Shown here: one piece after another, positions 51,496 through 64,000 of the stretch
Layout of the letters: each line of letters starts with the position of its first letter
How positions within the stretch are numbered: position 1 is the stretch's first letter
Source: Tubulanus polymorphus
Lineage: Eukaryota; Nemertea; Palaeonemertea; Tubulaniformes; Tubulanidae
DNA: 64,000 nucleotides
Assembly: GCF_964204645.1 (NCBI RefSeq)
Contig: NC_134031.1
Location: 9,586,501 to 9,650,500, forward strand
Direction of reading: 5' to 3'
Notes under the pieces: model-generated
Database searches by the model: none
Told to the model about the DNA's origin: nothing
The model's input: the letters and a program-made list of their open reading frames with translations, nothing else
Made by a program: the position numbers and the translations under genes

Positions 51496-53744
51496 ACGCT
51501 TCTATTATTCCATCTCGACATAACGAATATTGGCATAATCAGCTAGAAATACATAACGCGTGAGTTTATCTTAGGGGTTTTGTATACAACCCTACCAGGT
51601 TTTGTTATCTTTAACTAAGTAGCACTACGTGTTTACTTGCCATCATAAAATAGCATTTTTCAGATGATTATACAGGTGTTCGTAGTTTTAATCAAGGCAT
51701 CTAACTAATTGTATCCGGCGCTCGTACACGACGGAGAGTCACAAAACGTGTCATAAGTGACAAAAATGACTTGGCTTTTGGCTATATTCTGATGACCTAA
51801 TTCATTCTTATATAATTGCATTATTGTTTAGCATGTTATGAATCGGATTGCTGAAGACTGGGGCATGATCATCAATAAATAATGTTAAAGCTGTGACCGA
51901 TGCACCTTAAGCTTAACGTCCGGGATTTTGGCTTATAGAGCCATCTTTGACGGACATAAGTGTTAGGTAAATACAGAAGGGAATGATATTTACAGCAATA
52001 TTTGAATAACGATGATAAGTTACGACATGGAATTCTTAAGTTGTACATAATATGCTATGATAGAGTTATGGATTTCATTGCCATTATGCAGTATTTTGAT
52101 AACAATTGCGATTGTTCAATATATCATCTACAATTTCACTTGATCGTATAGATAGGTAGGCCTAGTTCTGATCTTTTTTATCCGCAGAGAGCAATTGTGA
52201 TCATGTGATCATACAGTCATTTGTCCGTAAATTCCGCTACGGGCGGCTGGAGATTTTTAAATCTATAATGCGTTTACCAATGAGGCGGGCGCTTTAAATC
52301 TTTTGTTTGGTTAATTGCCGATTGACTTGGTATCAAATACCTCAACATGTGTAACGATGCGGCCATCGTGACTTGTACAAATTCATACAATAGCTAAATC
52401 TATCGTCCTGGTGCAAATCCACAAAATACATTGATATTTTTAGATATACTTTTTTTAAATACTACCAACTACCATATCATAAATTATTTTCACAGAAATT
52501 AATCCTCTTGAATATCATTAACTCCCCTAAATCATTTCACAAAACTTCTCTCAAAAATTGAATTACGTATATTGAATTTACGCATGAGATGCCAATCGAA
52601 ACTTTATTTCCTGCTTCAGATGATAATCAATGAATAAGTATCTAGTTGAGATGGCAAACATAAATAATTGTTTTCTTGAAAGTAGACAGATATACGTAAT
52701 CTTGACACCAGAAAGATAGATTTGTTGGCCCGAAGTCTGAAAGCTAAGGAACATTTTTGGAAAGGTAATAAACTGAATCCTAATAAGCTGTCTGGTGGAG
52801 AGTGGTAATATTGTAACCTACAGTAAAACACTGACAAAGATACTGATTCATTAAACCTTGGAGTAATCATGTCAAATGATTACTCCAAGATTAAACTATG
52901 CTGAATAACCACAGACGCTAATTTGCTGTTGGATGAATTTAGTTGCTAGTTTGTGATTGATTCTCATCATAGTACGGTGGAACTAAGAGCGTCTATCTTA
53001 ACATAATTGCCCGTAGGCTGGAATAACTCCAGCGTTACAACATGTATGAGTGTGGTTATATTGGTTTCTCCGAATATCGTTGATGGGATCTTTACGTGCT
53101 AGAAACAATACGTCTTTTGCGGCAATATCCCTTTCACACTGTGCGCGGAATTCAGAAATTCCTTTTAAGTTATTTTGGTGCAGAGATTTCAGTGAAAAGA
53201 CATCCATTCGTCAAAATGCTTCATTTAAATGGATTTTCAATGGAGGTTTTTCTGTTGATCTTCAATCAGTGTCGTGAGGCTTAATCTGTGATTTGTGTAA
53301 GAGTATTGGGACAATTGAAATTGAATCGATTGTACAAATTTTAAGATGTTGGTATTCATACACTTCCCATACTGAAAGGTATATTTAGTTCCTACCTGGT
53401 CAGCTTTCTATGCTTTCATTTGTCTCCGGTCATCATCAAGCATTCATACTGTCATGGACAACGATACGTGATACAACAAATACAATCCGATACAATCAGA
53501 TGAAATGACCAAAAGATTTTTTTTCATTTGTTTCATCCGTTCATCTTTGCATGATCGAAGAGCTTTAATTCATCGTGATATATATCGAAAGACATCAATT
53601 TTAGATCTGATGGAAGAATAGTTTCGATCTTACATTACGTCAAAAAACTATCGGTCTGCCCTACCATGAGATCATTTCAATAATAAAATAATAACCCATT
53701 AAAACTATTGTAGATGGTCCCGAGTTGGAAATAACAGTAATAAG

Positions 53745-53968
53745 CAGGGGCGGATCCAGGGGTATGTTGTGACCATGCCGACCAATTATTAGAGCATCTG
53801 AGCATCTCTGAGAGGCATTTAGTCAAGAAACATATGTTATATATTTAGGAAAATATCTATTGTGTATCTCAGGTGGTTACAACGGAAAATTGAGAAAAAA
53901 ATAAAGAGGCGCTTTAAAATTCCGACCGTGTCGGGTGACACGGTCGACACGGTCGACACGGTCTAAAT
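53745..53968. mobile_element. MITE of 224 bp with terminal inverted repeats and 5-bp target duplication
   Basis: The left end is CAGGGGCGGATCCAGG and the right end TCTAAATCCGCCCCTG, giving 11 matching bases plus partial extension. Both sides are flanked by ATAAG (53,740-53,744 and 53,969-53,973). Near the right end, ACACGGTCG is repeated three times. No coding sequence. Superfamily is not certain from a 5-bp duplication. Confidence 0.8.
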
Positions 53969-55533
53969 CCGCCCCTGATAAGAAAAAAAGAAAAGACGGA
54001 CACAATAATGAATGGTTATCTTCTTACTTGAGCTAACTTCCTTGTTCACAATATGATTAGTGATATATACCTGAAACAGGCTTCGGTAATCATATCCTCA
54101 TATTTCATACTAGGGTAAAACGAAAAGTCCTATCAGCTTGGACGCATCAATACATATGACTGTAAACACATGGATGCGTTACGAACGTCACGATAATGGA
54201 TGAGGGGTAGATTGAATTGACTAAATTACCTGTAATGGCAATGATAGATCGTCCAAAGCTTGGAACTTGCAAATGAAAGTCTTTGCAAATCTTTTGCAAA
54301 TTTATAGCCTATATCATGTTTATAATCATATTTGAATCCAGCCAAAAAATCTGCTTTGATTTCCATATGCTTGACATCTCAAACATAACAGCACATTTTC
54401 AGATGTTTGCCTTACTTTCAGTGGACAGTGTAAACGAAATCTAATCAAGTCGCTTGCTACACTTTCCGGTACGAATGCAAGTGTGCAATAATACTTGTTC
54501 AAGAAGTCAACACTGTGTCTTGGTCTAAGTGAAAAATGGCCTCCAAGCAATAAGCGCGAAGGTGAAATGCCGGTTGTTGGCTCAGGCAATGACAACTGTT
54601 GATTTATTGTAATTGGACGTATATTTATAGATTGCACACTGAGGTACAGGGCATCCTTTCGATTTCAATCTTTGTTGTTGACATGTACCGCGATCATACG
54701 AGCGTTTTTGGCCCGACTAAAAACGTCGGACCAGGCCCGAGCTAATTTTAGCATTAGAAAAATGATTGCGTTTGAATTGCAACTGGAACCGGAAATGACC
54801 CACTTTGCTGTGTTTAAGCATTGTTTAGTATCGAGTGAATGGTTTGCGTGTGAACGCGATCTCGAATTGGACACGGGTCAAATTTGGCCCGGGCAAAATC
54901 ATCTCTGTGTGATCGCGGCTATAAACAGAAGTGACAACTCGTCCTCCTCACATTTTCTTATTTTGTTTTGAATATAAGATCTTTTTATTGATCTTGAAAT
55001 AGGGATTACCCCTGTTGTTTATTCGGTTGATGAATTTCGATTTTTTGATTGAGTGTCCCTTACAAACCAACCACACCTGCCGGGAGCGAAACTGGGGCTT
55101 TTGATATTGAAATCGGATATGGAAGTACAGATATAATTGTGTGATCGGCGGTCGATTTTGTAGAATTTTTTTTTCAAAATCGAAGAACATAATTGGGAAC
55201 GTAATGGTTAATAGAATTATGCACACAGCAAATCGAGGAATTTGGAATATTTCTATGATGATGATAGTTTTGATTGATTTGTTGCAGGGGTAATGTGACC
55301 TTGAAACTAACTTTGCCGAAGGATGTATCATTCCACTGGCTTCATATCGGCAACACATCCTTGACAATGATCTCGTTTTCATGTATTCAGTGCCACCTCA
55401 TGAAAAATCAAAAGTCGTATGACCTTGAAAATTCACACCAGGCATATCATTCCATGGGCAGCATATCCGCAATGTACCTGTTCATGTAACTGGAATGCGG
55501 CCACGCCACGTATGTCTCTCCCTTGTCATGTAA
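53969..55533. other. Presumed intron, no gene seen
   Basis: ORFs at 54,326-54,637, 54,672-54,971 and 54,948-55,382 show no domain, no paired splice sites and no protein-like composition that I trust. Nothing else is recognised. Confidence 0.4.
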
Positions 55534-56089
55534 TTAGGGCTTCTGCTGCTTTCGCAGAAACCCTATTGTTGTTCGAATGATTATTATTATTATCATTTTC
55601 ATTATTCTAATTATCATCATTTTTATCATTAATATCACTATTTATGATTAATGATAAAAAATGCATCTATCAGATTCGACAACCAACGCTTTCTAAACGG
55701 AATGTTGAAATCGGATCGAAATATAACAGTCACTCGGAACTAGCAGATTCTATATATGTATATACTGTCCATCCTATTTCTTACCTGAAATTACTTACTG
55801 CAAGACTGTAAACACCGGCGGAAATCATTCAACTGCCACCAGGGGACTGAAATTACCGACTCTTCGTTATTCTCAAAGCTATTTTCCCTGAACTTGGTAC
55901 AGCAGTACTTAAATTTACGTTATAGTAGCATTTTATGGGTCCACATCCAGTATGTGATGACTCCTACGTGGCGCTCCTTAAAAAGCCGTACTTTATTATG
56001 AACTGATTTTGACGAAACCTTTGTACGCTTCCGAGTACGACATTTATACCAGCAAGGAAGACACCAGTTATCACTACTTTGCAGCTATA
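55534..56089 (-). mobile_element. Helitron-like element in host DNA (556 bp)
   Basis: In its orientation the left end reads TATAGCTGCAAAGTAGTGAT and is preceded by AAA; the right end is the GGTTTCTGC...GCAGAAG(C)CC-type hairpin then TAA. The last 300 bases align in order with 6,120-6,392 and 22,060-22,319 (CACCGGCGG, GGATGGACAGTATA complement, TAATAATAATAATCA-type tract). It is older than the copies within the virus, judged by divergence. Confidence 0.65.
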
Positions 56090-59000
56090 TTTCATTTATC
56101 ATTCTTTGACACTGTAAGAATTATTAGTTGAATTCGAACACAGATAAACCTGTCTTTATTCTCACAACAAGTTTCATGGAAATCCATCAGATATGCAGGC
56201 TGTATCGTGCCAACGATACATTAAAGATGGGTACCCCGACGGTCACGTTTGATGGCTGATGACTTTCATTTTCGTTAGGGGTCGACAGCTAACCCGCCCC
56301 AATTCTTACACCAAGTTCCATGAAAATCCTTAAATAAAAAAGGAATTTCAAGATGGCTGCCGTAGTGCCCATGTTTAATGTTAAATAACCTCTATTTTCA
56401 AAAGTGGAGGACAATCTCACCGGTACCAATCCTCACATTGAGCTCCATGAAAATCGATAATTGTATGCTGTATCGTTGGAAAAAGAAATTCAAGATGGCT
56501 GCCTTTGCGGCCATATTTGAAGGCCGATTTACGTACTACATTCTGTGATGGGCCCACATCTCACCTGCCCAAACTCACTCACTAACTATAAGTATATATG
56601 AGTGAATCGGATCCGAGTGAATCAGAGGCGAGTGCATTTTAGGAGAATCATCAGTGTTTGTGTCGTACTGCATGTTTCATGCATCTAACCAATTGTCACA
56701 CAATGACACTTCTCAAATGTCTGGAGTCATATGTATTCGCCTCCTTACTTATGCATACTATTAGCCCCAGCAACTGATAGTTCTCTGGAGTGCAGATTAA
56801 CCAATGAAGCAGATACGTATCTAAAATCAGCAAAGGACATCAAATGGTAGAAAATATCTACTGAATAACCCACATTAATCAGCAACAGTGGGTTAATATA
56901 AGATCAACCATCGCGAAGAGCATTTTATTGCCAGATCTAGCGGCGGAATGGAAAATGAAAATTGATTTACCCAAATGCGACTGCATGTGACGTGATTGTG
57001 GATGGTGGTAGCTCCCTTCAAACCAAAGCTATAATTTCAAGTACGAAAAGAAGTTCATTGATTTCTAAATTAATTAGGTCCAGGTCAATTTTAAGTAGAA
57101 AGAAGTATTACTTACATTAGTGAACTTATATTGTCAAATTCATCCGAGTCGTACCCAGAATGTTTGGTCTTGATTAAATCTGTTAAGCAACCTTTCACAT
57201 TTAGTACCATTTAGTCATGGGCAACGCTGGTGTATACAATTGAGTTCGGGATTCGTTGGGGATATACGGAGGCGCGGTTCTGAGGCCAGGAACGAGGATG
57301 TTTTTTTGTTGCTCCCCACCAATACCCTAATACCGCGTAACTGAAAACCTAAACCCTATAAATATAAGACCTCGTAACAATTCTATTCCACGAGTTTCAC
57401 TCTGTCTACGAGATCCCAATTCATCATAGTTTCTATCAGTCGCAGAGATCCCAGTCGAATTTAAGACACGCGCTTTCGGCAGGCATGTTACTCTAATCGG
57501 TTTATAGCCTGACCACACATGGGGCGGTGCTTTCTACGACTAGAATCATATGTTACTGATACATGTACATGTACATTAAATTCAACGACTTTTAAACGAG
57601 CCATAGAATCTTTGGTGGACAAAGATGTACTGTATGAACCTAGCGACCCCAGTGACCTAAATTAAAAGTGTGAACCCCTAGCTAAATTCCTGGACGTATT
57701 GGACAAACATGGCTACCTTTTGAATTTTCAAAGCTAGAAATTGTACAATGAATCTCAATTATTTCAGCTGTTCGGGTTTAATTTAAAGGCACAATATAAC
57801 TAGATGATGTGATACGGCGATGTTAATAAATGATAATGCCAGTGAAGCCAGTCAGGAACTGTCCCGATTGAATGTACAGCGGTCAAAAACCTATGGATTT
57901 GTGTAGTTACGTAACTATTTGCAGTAAAGTACAGACGAAACATGAAGCCATCACAATTGAAAGATAATAATGATATAAAACTTAAGTTAAAATTATGGCC
58001 AGTTCTAAAATTATAGCAAAATTATATTATAATTTGTAGTTAGTGTGGAACGTTTGTTTTGGGAACAATGATGAGGGGTGGCAGGAATTCGTTCAATTCA
58101 AGTCATGATTAACCACAGAATGGCGTAACATTGAAATTGGCAATAAATGCCAAGTATCATACATATTTTTTTGGTACATATTCATAACTTATACGCTAAA
58201 AAGTGCCGATAAACAATTGCATGTTTGAGAGTTTCCGCCATATGTTTGCACTGCGCACGCTCCTCATTCTTAATGTAAACACAATCTACACGTGTGCACT
58301 ACGCTCGCTGTATCAGCGTTCGCAACCTACAAACCAAACAGCGTCAAATAGCCTACCGGAACCCGCCGCCCTGGGCACCCTTTCTACGATTCTACGTCTA
58401 TATGATTAAATCAATATCTGACAGCTTTTTCGCATTTTTTATTCGTGTATCTAGTGTTTCAACGTGGCTATCAGCATACCGGGGGACCCGTGATTAAGAT
58501 AGATCTTTTTGTACATATGAAAAATTTTGAAATATTGAAATTTTTCCACGTATTTGACATCTCCCTGGACGTATATTACTACAATAGCTATGATCGTTGT
58601 GATCTGCGTGCTGGCCAAAAATGCACACAGATCACGCTACACTACCCACTTCAACACAAGTACCCACAGCTTTGATATATCCATCCTTAGCTAGTGTGTT
58701 TCTTCCTGGGTTCGAACCTGTTATGCCGTATATAGAATGAGCCATTCCTTTTAACATGTACACTTTACATGCACTGATGATTGATTGGCGGCCTCACTAG
58801 AAACACCGGATGTGGGAAAGCGCACGGAGCCCAATCTAAGCCCACCTTTGAATATTTGATCTCAATTTGATCATTCGCATTTGAAATAACTAGATGGCCT
58901 TACCACTCCCAAATACAGTGAGCATATCAAAGGCCTCGCAGCGTTTAATAAAATCTGTAGTTCACAGTTGAATAATTCTACAACCGGCGGGTGAACTTTG

Positions 59001-60330
59001 TCTTTGACTCAAACATCATAAATAAATCAGGTGCTTCCATTCGTGCTTCACTTCAAAGTTCTAGGAAATTTGAGGAAACACATCTATATCAATTGTTGAT
59101 TTTGTGATGTCTTAGGGTGTAGCTACTAAAGGATGCAACATTCAAGACAAGCGAGGAGTTAAACCGATGTGTTCAACAACACACGATAGCAATCAGTGAC
59201 TCAGTGACAGGGTACTAATTACAGGAATGCCGGTGTGATGTCTCTGGGCTGGCTACAGTATAATTTAAGCGAACAATCCAACGAAATCAATACCAGGCAC
59301 CTTGTCAATATAATGACAGGTGAATTGATCCAAGTATATAATCTTGGCCTGTCTCTGTTATTAATATTTTCATTAAATGCCTGTCGATACACAGGGAGAT
59401 TAACCCGAAGAACCTCACATCATCGTTTCTATTGCCGAAATGTTGATTGAGAATTACTCTCTGATTCAAGTGAGTTAAATAAGTCTCTTGATCAATCTGT
59501 CAATACAGTGTAAAATGCAGTGGCGTTGGAAGAGCAGCGACTGCAGCGACAATAATTTACTTAATGACGTTTTTTTCTTTGAATACCATGTTTCTGAAAA
59601 AATTAAGTAAATTCGCCGCAGCAATATGTAGAACCTGTCCAAAATCGTCATTTAGCCGCAGCAATTGAAAATTGTTTCCAACACGCCATTTAATGGACAT
59701 GAAAACGATGGTATATTCAGAATGCACAGTTTCACTGGTCGTAGTATGGCCAATATGAAGTTGTTTTCAAAAGATTATTGTGAAATACCCCCACAATCGA
59801 TCCAGACTAAAGAAAATGTTCTACCACACCCGATAGGTATATAAAAAACTTAGAAATTCCCTCCCAGTACATGAAGCGTGCAAACCTGATGAAATCTCGA
59901 ATAAGATGCTAAAACTGTCGACTGACAAAGTGTCACCTCTATTGTTGTTACTATTTAATAGTCTGATCGAAAAGAAACATTTTCCAAATGTATGGAACGT
60001 TGGATATGTTATTATCGACCAATCACCTTTTATCAAATACAGTGTCCAAACTTTTTATGAATGTGTCCTATATAATGCCATACATGATCATCTACTTTAA
60101 AAAAATTTGATTTATAATGAACAATCTGGGTTTTTATCAGGACATAGCATTTCTGATCAACTGCTAGCTATAGTATCCTTCATAAGTAATAAATGAACAT
60201 AATGATTTTCAATCAGTCTATTTAGACATTACGGCCGAACAAGCTACAACGAGGCTAGAGATAATAAAAAACACACTGTCACTCCTTGTCATTCATTATA
60301 TCAATTTTTGACGCCTTATTAAACGTTACC
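56090..60330. other. Presumed intron with degenerate repeats
   Basis: Bases 56,130-56,560 hold three diverged units of 120-150 bases with the motif TTTCAAGATGGCTGCC and (C/T)CATGAAAATC. A block at 57,768-57,850 (CAGCTGTTCGGGTTTAATTT through GTTAATAAATGA) recurs at 63,577-63,650. A tRNA-like B-box (complement of GGGTTCGAACCTG) lies at 58,707. ORFs at 58,203-58,675 show no domain. No exon is recognised. Confidence 0.45.
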
Positions 60331-60495
60331 ATAAGCCACGTTCACACTAGATTCGGCGCTTACGAAGTACCGTACTTCGCTGGTGCCAAATTGACGATTC
60401 TACGCGTGAACGTAACTGGCCGGGTAAGCGCCGTATTTTGGCACCAGCGAAGTACGGTACTTCGTAAGCGCCGAATCTAGTGTGAACGGGGCTTA
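60331..60495. mobile_element. MITE-like inverted repeat of 165 bp
   Basis: Two arms of about 60 bases (ATAAGCC-CGTTCACACTAG-ATTCGGCGCTTACGAAG and complement, given in parts) flank about 45 bases. The arms match with only two or three differences. No ORF. Confidence 0.85.
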
Positions 60496-60589
60496 TGTGT
60501 TTCTATATCCTTATACAATTGACATTAGCAGGATGAATGAATAAAGTTCAAGTTTAAAGTATTGTACTACGCGGATGTAAATACGCGGC

Positions 60590-60800
60590 TAGCTAAGCGC
60601 CGAATCTGCGTTCACGCTACAGAAAATACGCGGCCAGTTCCGTACTGAGCTCAGTTCCGTCTTGAGATCCGGTTTGCGGAAGTTTAATAAGCCGCGTATT
60701 TCAGTACGGAACTGAATAAGCCGCGAATCGGTCTCGTATAATTTCATAGTGTGAACGCTTAGTACCTTACTGAAATCCTAGTGTGAACGCAGCTGTTATA
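60590..60800. mobile_element. Related MITE-like element, more diverged
   Basis: It shares GCGCCGAATCTG, CGTTCAC and TAGTGTGAACGC with the element at 60,331. It has its own inverted pair AATACGCGG...CCGCGTATTTCAGTACGGAACTG. It is probably a second member of the same family, internally rearranged. Confidence 0.6.
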
Positions 60801-63800
60801 AAAACCAAAACAATGTTAACCATTCGGTGCCATATTATAAATCGCAACCGTAAATCGATGTGCAAAACGTCACAGGTCTATGTGTACACAAACAAGCTAT
60901 TTGGCAAAATATTATTGACAAAGAGTTCCTCTGAAGATAAGGTTTAGTTTGAACCTCGAAACTATAAGGAGATAAACTGTTTTTACGGATCTAACTGTGG
61001 GTTTTTATTCGTTAACTCTACACTGAGATTTACATCAGCTCGCTACAGTCATGTAGAATGTCTTCCTGTGATAATATGCTGAGCCCTATTTGAACGTCGA
61101 AATATTATATTGCATTGAATATCATGAGAAGACGTAGGCCTATTGTAATAGTAATGGATGTATCAATACATCAGAAGCGGCAGGCGTAAATAGAAATCAA
61201 AACTAAATCGGATTATTCGATCAAAATGGCGGATGTATACACGATGTGGCAGTCTGATATAAAAGTAAGACGTGGGGACGCTGATGGAATGACGGAGCTA
61301 TCTACGGTCTGTGTAGGGCCGGTGTGAAAACGGGCAACATAAAAATGCGTAAACATATTAATTTCAATATTCAAATGTTTTAGAAAATATGTTCGATATT
61401 AGGGGTATGCAGGTTTTATGAGAACGATCATCCCGATGAGCAATTTGTAATAGCATAGCTGTCGTATACGGCTCCGCGTCCTCTGATGGCATGTGTATCA
61501 CGTGACAATTCAATTCGATTCTTTGTTGATCATTGTGTTAAACATTACATATGCAATTCCCAAATTCAATTAAGTTACAAATTCCAAAAGAAGAAAATAC
61601 AATACACAAAACACATGCGTAATTCATACAGAATTACATAAAAAAGTTATTTCAAATCACCTCTACTTCAACCCAGACTTAATACGATATCAATTGACAG
61701 CCAAACAGGGACCGGCCGGCTGGCTAGGCCACACGTTCGCTCCAAAGTCATGATGAAGCAGACATCAGAAAAACTCTTTCCTCAACCATTAAGGCAATGA
61801 AGTTGCAGACCAGCTTAGAGCCAACAGTGAATGAAGTCGGTCGCAAATTATCAATTATTGACAATATCAATGAAAAAATTAAACCAATATTTATATTCGA
61901 ACCCTGTATCACCTACCCAATCACCAAATCTTATAATTCCCCAAAATTAAAATTTGCAATCCCATATTAACTTATCCTAAAAATCCTACATTTTTTCGCA
62001 TGCGTCAAATAATTTATCAAAATTTATTTTCTCGTTAAGGTTTTTAATACGATTGTTTTTTTGCAACATGATAATAATCGTGGATTATTGAATCTTCTGC
62101 ATATATGTACTTACAGTGGATTTGACCAAGCTAGTGTCATAACTGTCAGACGTGGAGATTTTTCGAAGTATAAACTTCTCTATAGTATGTAAGTATATCC
62201 GTAAGGTTATCACAATTTAAGTTCCCATTGGGAAGATTAACTGTATCCAGGAAAGGGTTCAAGGTTTCGAACCAAGATGAGCTAATTTGCCATAGAATTT
62301 TTATCTGGCTTTAGAAAGTGAAAAAAAATGTTTACGGCTTACTTTTGATCTACATAATTGCTCGAAAAACATAATCAACAATTCAAAATTCCAAACTTCC
62401 AACCCCCTCCCGCTCGACCGACTCGCATCTACGACGCTCGTGTTCCGATTTTGATGTTGAACTCCCTACCTATAATCCTGGCATCGCCCATCATGTATTT
62501 TCTCGATTTATTATACTTCATTTGTTGATAGGCAACATAATATTATCGATGATATATAAATAACTGCTCTTGAAATCATGCAAATCGGTGCATTTTAACA
62601 AGTGCCCCGGCGCACTATGGCTAGCCTGGCTTGATCAACTTCTTAAAGAATTATGCCAATTTGCAAATATACGTGCAATATTTGCTAACTTTTCTTAACC
62701 TACACAGATAGTGGTCTGGCAAGAAAGAACACTTCACATCCATTTTTTTTTGTCCTACGAATTATGCTGAAGAAAAAAAACTTAAAGGAATTTGATGTTG
62801 TTTTTGCTAAATAAGATTGAAGTGGATTTCGCAGATCCCCCGTTAATTTTTCTAATTCAAGAAAACGGTTTCTGAGACTCGGGCTGTGCCAACTGGAATA
62901 TAATAATCGTCTACGACTGGGATTTTAGAGTATCCGCATCCGCATCTGAGTTGACTTAATAAAATGAATAAATCTCAATGATTTGTTTATAAAGTTTTAT
63001 CCAAAAAACTTTTACATTTTTTCAAGTGATTGTGATTAACTATCATCCCCATTCAACCCGAAATAAAGATACGTAGATTTGGCAAATGTTCCGGAACTAT
63101 ATCGATCTCTCTGCGAACGCAGTCGAACATGCTTGTTCCCCTAGCGCTAAAAACTAAAACCTTCTCGCTTGTAGATTATTCAAGAAAAATCGACACTTGC
63201 GAGTACTGGAATCACATAGCTTTCACGGAATAGATAACCTGAAACATTTGTAAGTACAATGTATGGAAAACATGACAAAAGGTCAGATATAAGATGTATC
63301 ATTTTCTATCAGAAACAATTTACATGTGATTGAAAGATGAGGGCAACTAAGACTTTTTTATTTCATGTTACAAAGTAGATTACATGTATTGATCAATAGG
63401 ATTTCTTTTCGTAAATGTGATACACTTGCTTTTGTTTGTTTTTTTCTGCTATACGAATTGGCGCCATTCCGCGACCATTTCGCCACTGCGCGGGATCTAC
63501 GCGAATCAGCAGGAAGCAAAAATGGCCACACTCTGTATTTTGTCGATTTAGGAAATGCGTATGAATTTCAATTATTTCAGCTCTTAGGGTTTCAATGCAC
63601 GATATAACTATATGATGTGATATGGCGAAGTTAATAAATGACGTTATAGCCGTTAGAATTTAAACAAGAGCCCCAAGGGGCACTAAGGCCAGCCTGTCAG
63701 CTTTTCATTAAATGACAAATGATGATGCATTCTGTGGGTTAAATTTGTCAAAATACACTCCCAGCTCAGAGTCAATACCAAATAATTCACGCTATACAAT

Positions 63801-64000
63801 CGTAGAATACAAAAGTAGCACAGACAGCGAATGGATCTGGCAGGAACAAATACCTCAGATAAATGTTTTCCCTTGGTCTCATTGATTTCAATGCGGAATT
63901 TTCTGGAATTTGCTCAATAAAACGAAATTGAATTGGATTTGATGTTTTAATTTGTTCAAAAAAGTAAAATTGAATTGGATTTGATATTTTTTAGAGAATA
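60801..64000. other. Presumed intron or intergenic DNA, right end
   Basis: No gene is recognised. A SINE-like repeat with ACAAG(A/T)GCCCC(A/G)(A/G)GGGCAC, then CTA(A/T)GGC(C/T)AGCCTG, starts near 62,598 and again near 63,668, and both are followed by TCTGGCA(A/G)GAA and a TTTGATGTT-type end. Two tandem AAAATTGAATTGGATTTGAT blocks close the window (63,924 and 63,968). The ORF at 63,365-63,607 has no domain I recognise. Confidence 0.45.

Noticed and set aside
54326-55489. Group of ORFs of 69-144 codons in the presumed intron
   Set aside because: They overlap on both strands, show no domains and have no supporting splice signals.
58203-58675. Three overlapping plus-strand ORFs
   Set aside because: Frames overlap each other with no domain, and the sequence has SINE-like and repeat character nearby.

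Overview
The window looks like a metazoan nuclear genome, probably a marine invertebrate. It has a spliced host exon, animal-type retroelements and DNA transposons, microsatellites, and long non-coding stretches. Nothing in it identifies the species.

Bases 1 to about 43,007 are a very AT-rich mosaic of broken, rearranged copies of one family of endogenous DNA virus / self-synthesising transposon of the Polinton (Maverick) / adintovirus type. The hallmark genes are present: an rve integrase with chromodomain, an A32/FtsK-HerA-like packaging ATPase, a family B DNA polymerase, a double-jelly-roll major capsid protein and a penton-like minor capsid protein. There is also a set of small membrane, acidic and unassigned genes. 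Almost every gene carries stops or frameshifts, so this is a decaying fossil, but paired copies let each break be recognised.

Three gene modules can be reconstructed. The early module is hairpin, small MESK gene, zinc-finger/PolB gene, HNH nuclease. Its best copy is 17,615-24,055 (+); other pieces lie at 1,071-1,737 (-), 3,098-3,831 (-), 12,561-13,417 (+) and 37,823-40,674 (-). The late/virion module runs penton, 71-aa, small acidic, 73-aa, 106-aa, membrane, CATTGCG protein, acidic, 360-aa membrane and MCP. It is seen at 7,193-10,240 (+), 31,157-37,822 (-) and 40,675-43,007 (-). The third module is integrase then ATPase, at 28,800-30,486 (+) and 15,327-16,306 (-), always followed by a short-repeat array.

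The mosaic is broken up by other elements. Non-autonomous, Helitron-like elements with hairpins at both ends sit at 3,979, 13,418, 21,270 and 39,437, with another in the host flank at 55,534. There is an LTR-like insertion inside a capsid gene, a Gag fragment, a THAP exon, an RT fragment and a hAT-like transposase gene (24,056-28,740). A Penelope-like retroelement with GIY-YIG nuclease (43,096-45,279) closes the mosaic.

Bases 45,280-64,000 are host-like DNA. The only gene evidence is one 5' exon of a secreted/membrane leucine-rich-repeat protein (47,107-47,351), followed by a presumed long intron with MITEs, SINE-like fragments and an (AT)n tract.

Three signals deserve most attention. First, a related hairpin caps the early module at all four of its 5' ends, while the other flank differs each time. 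Second, two promoter-like patterns sort early from late genes; the late one (T-tract plus TAAATAAATG) resembles poxvirus late promoters. Third, a different short-repeat array follows the ATPase gene in each copy.
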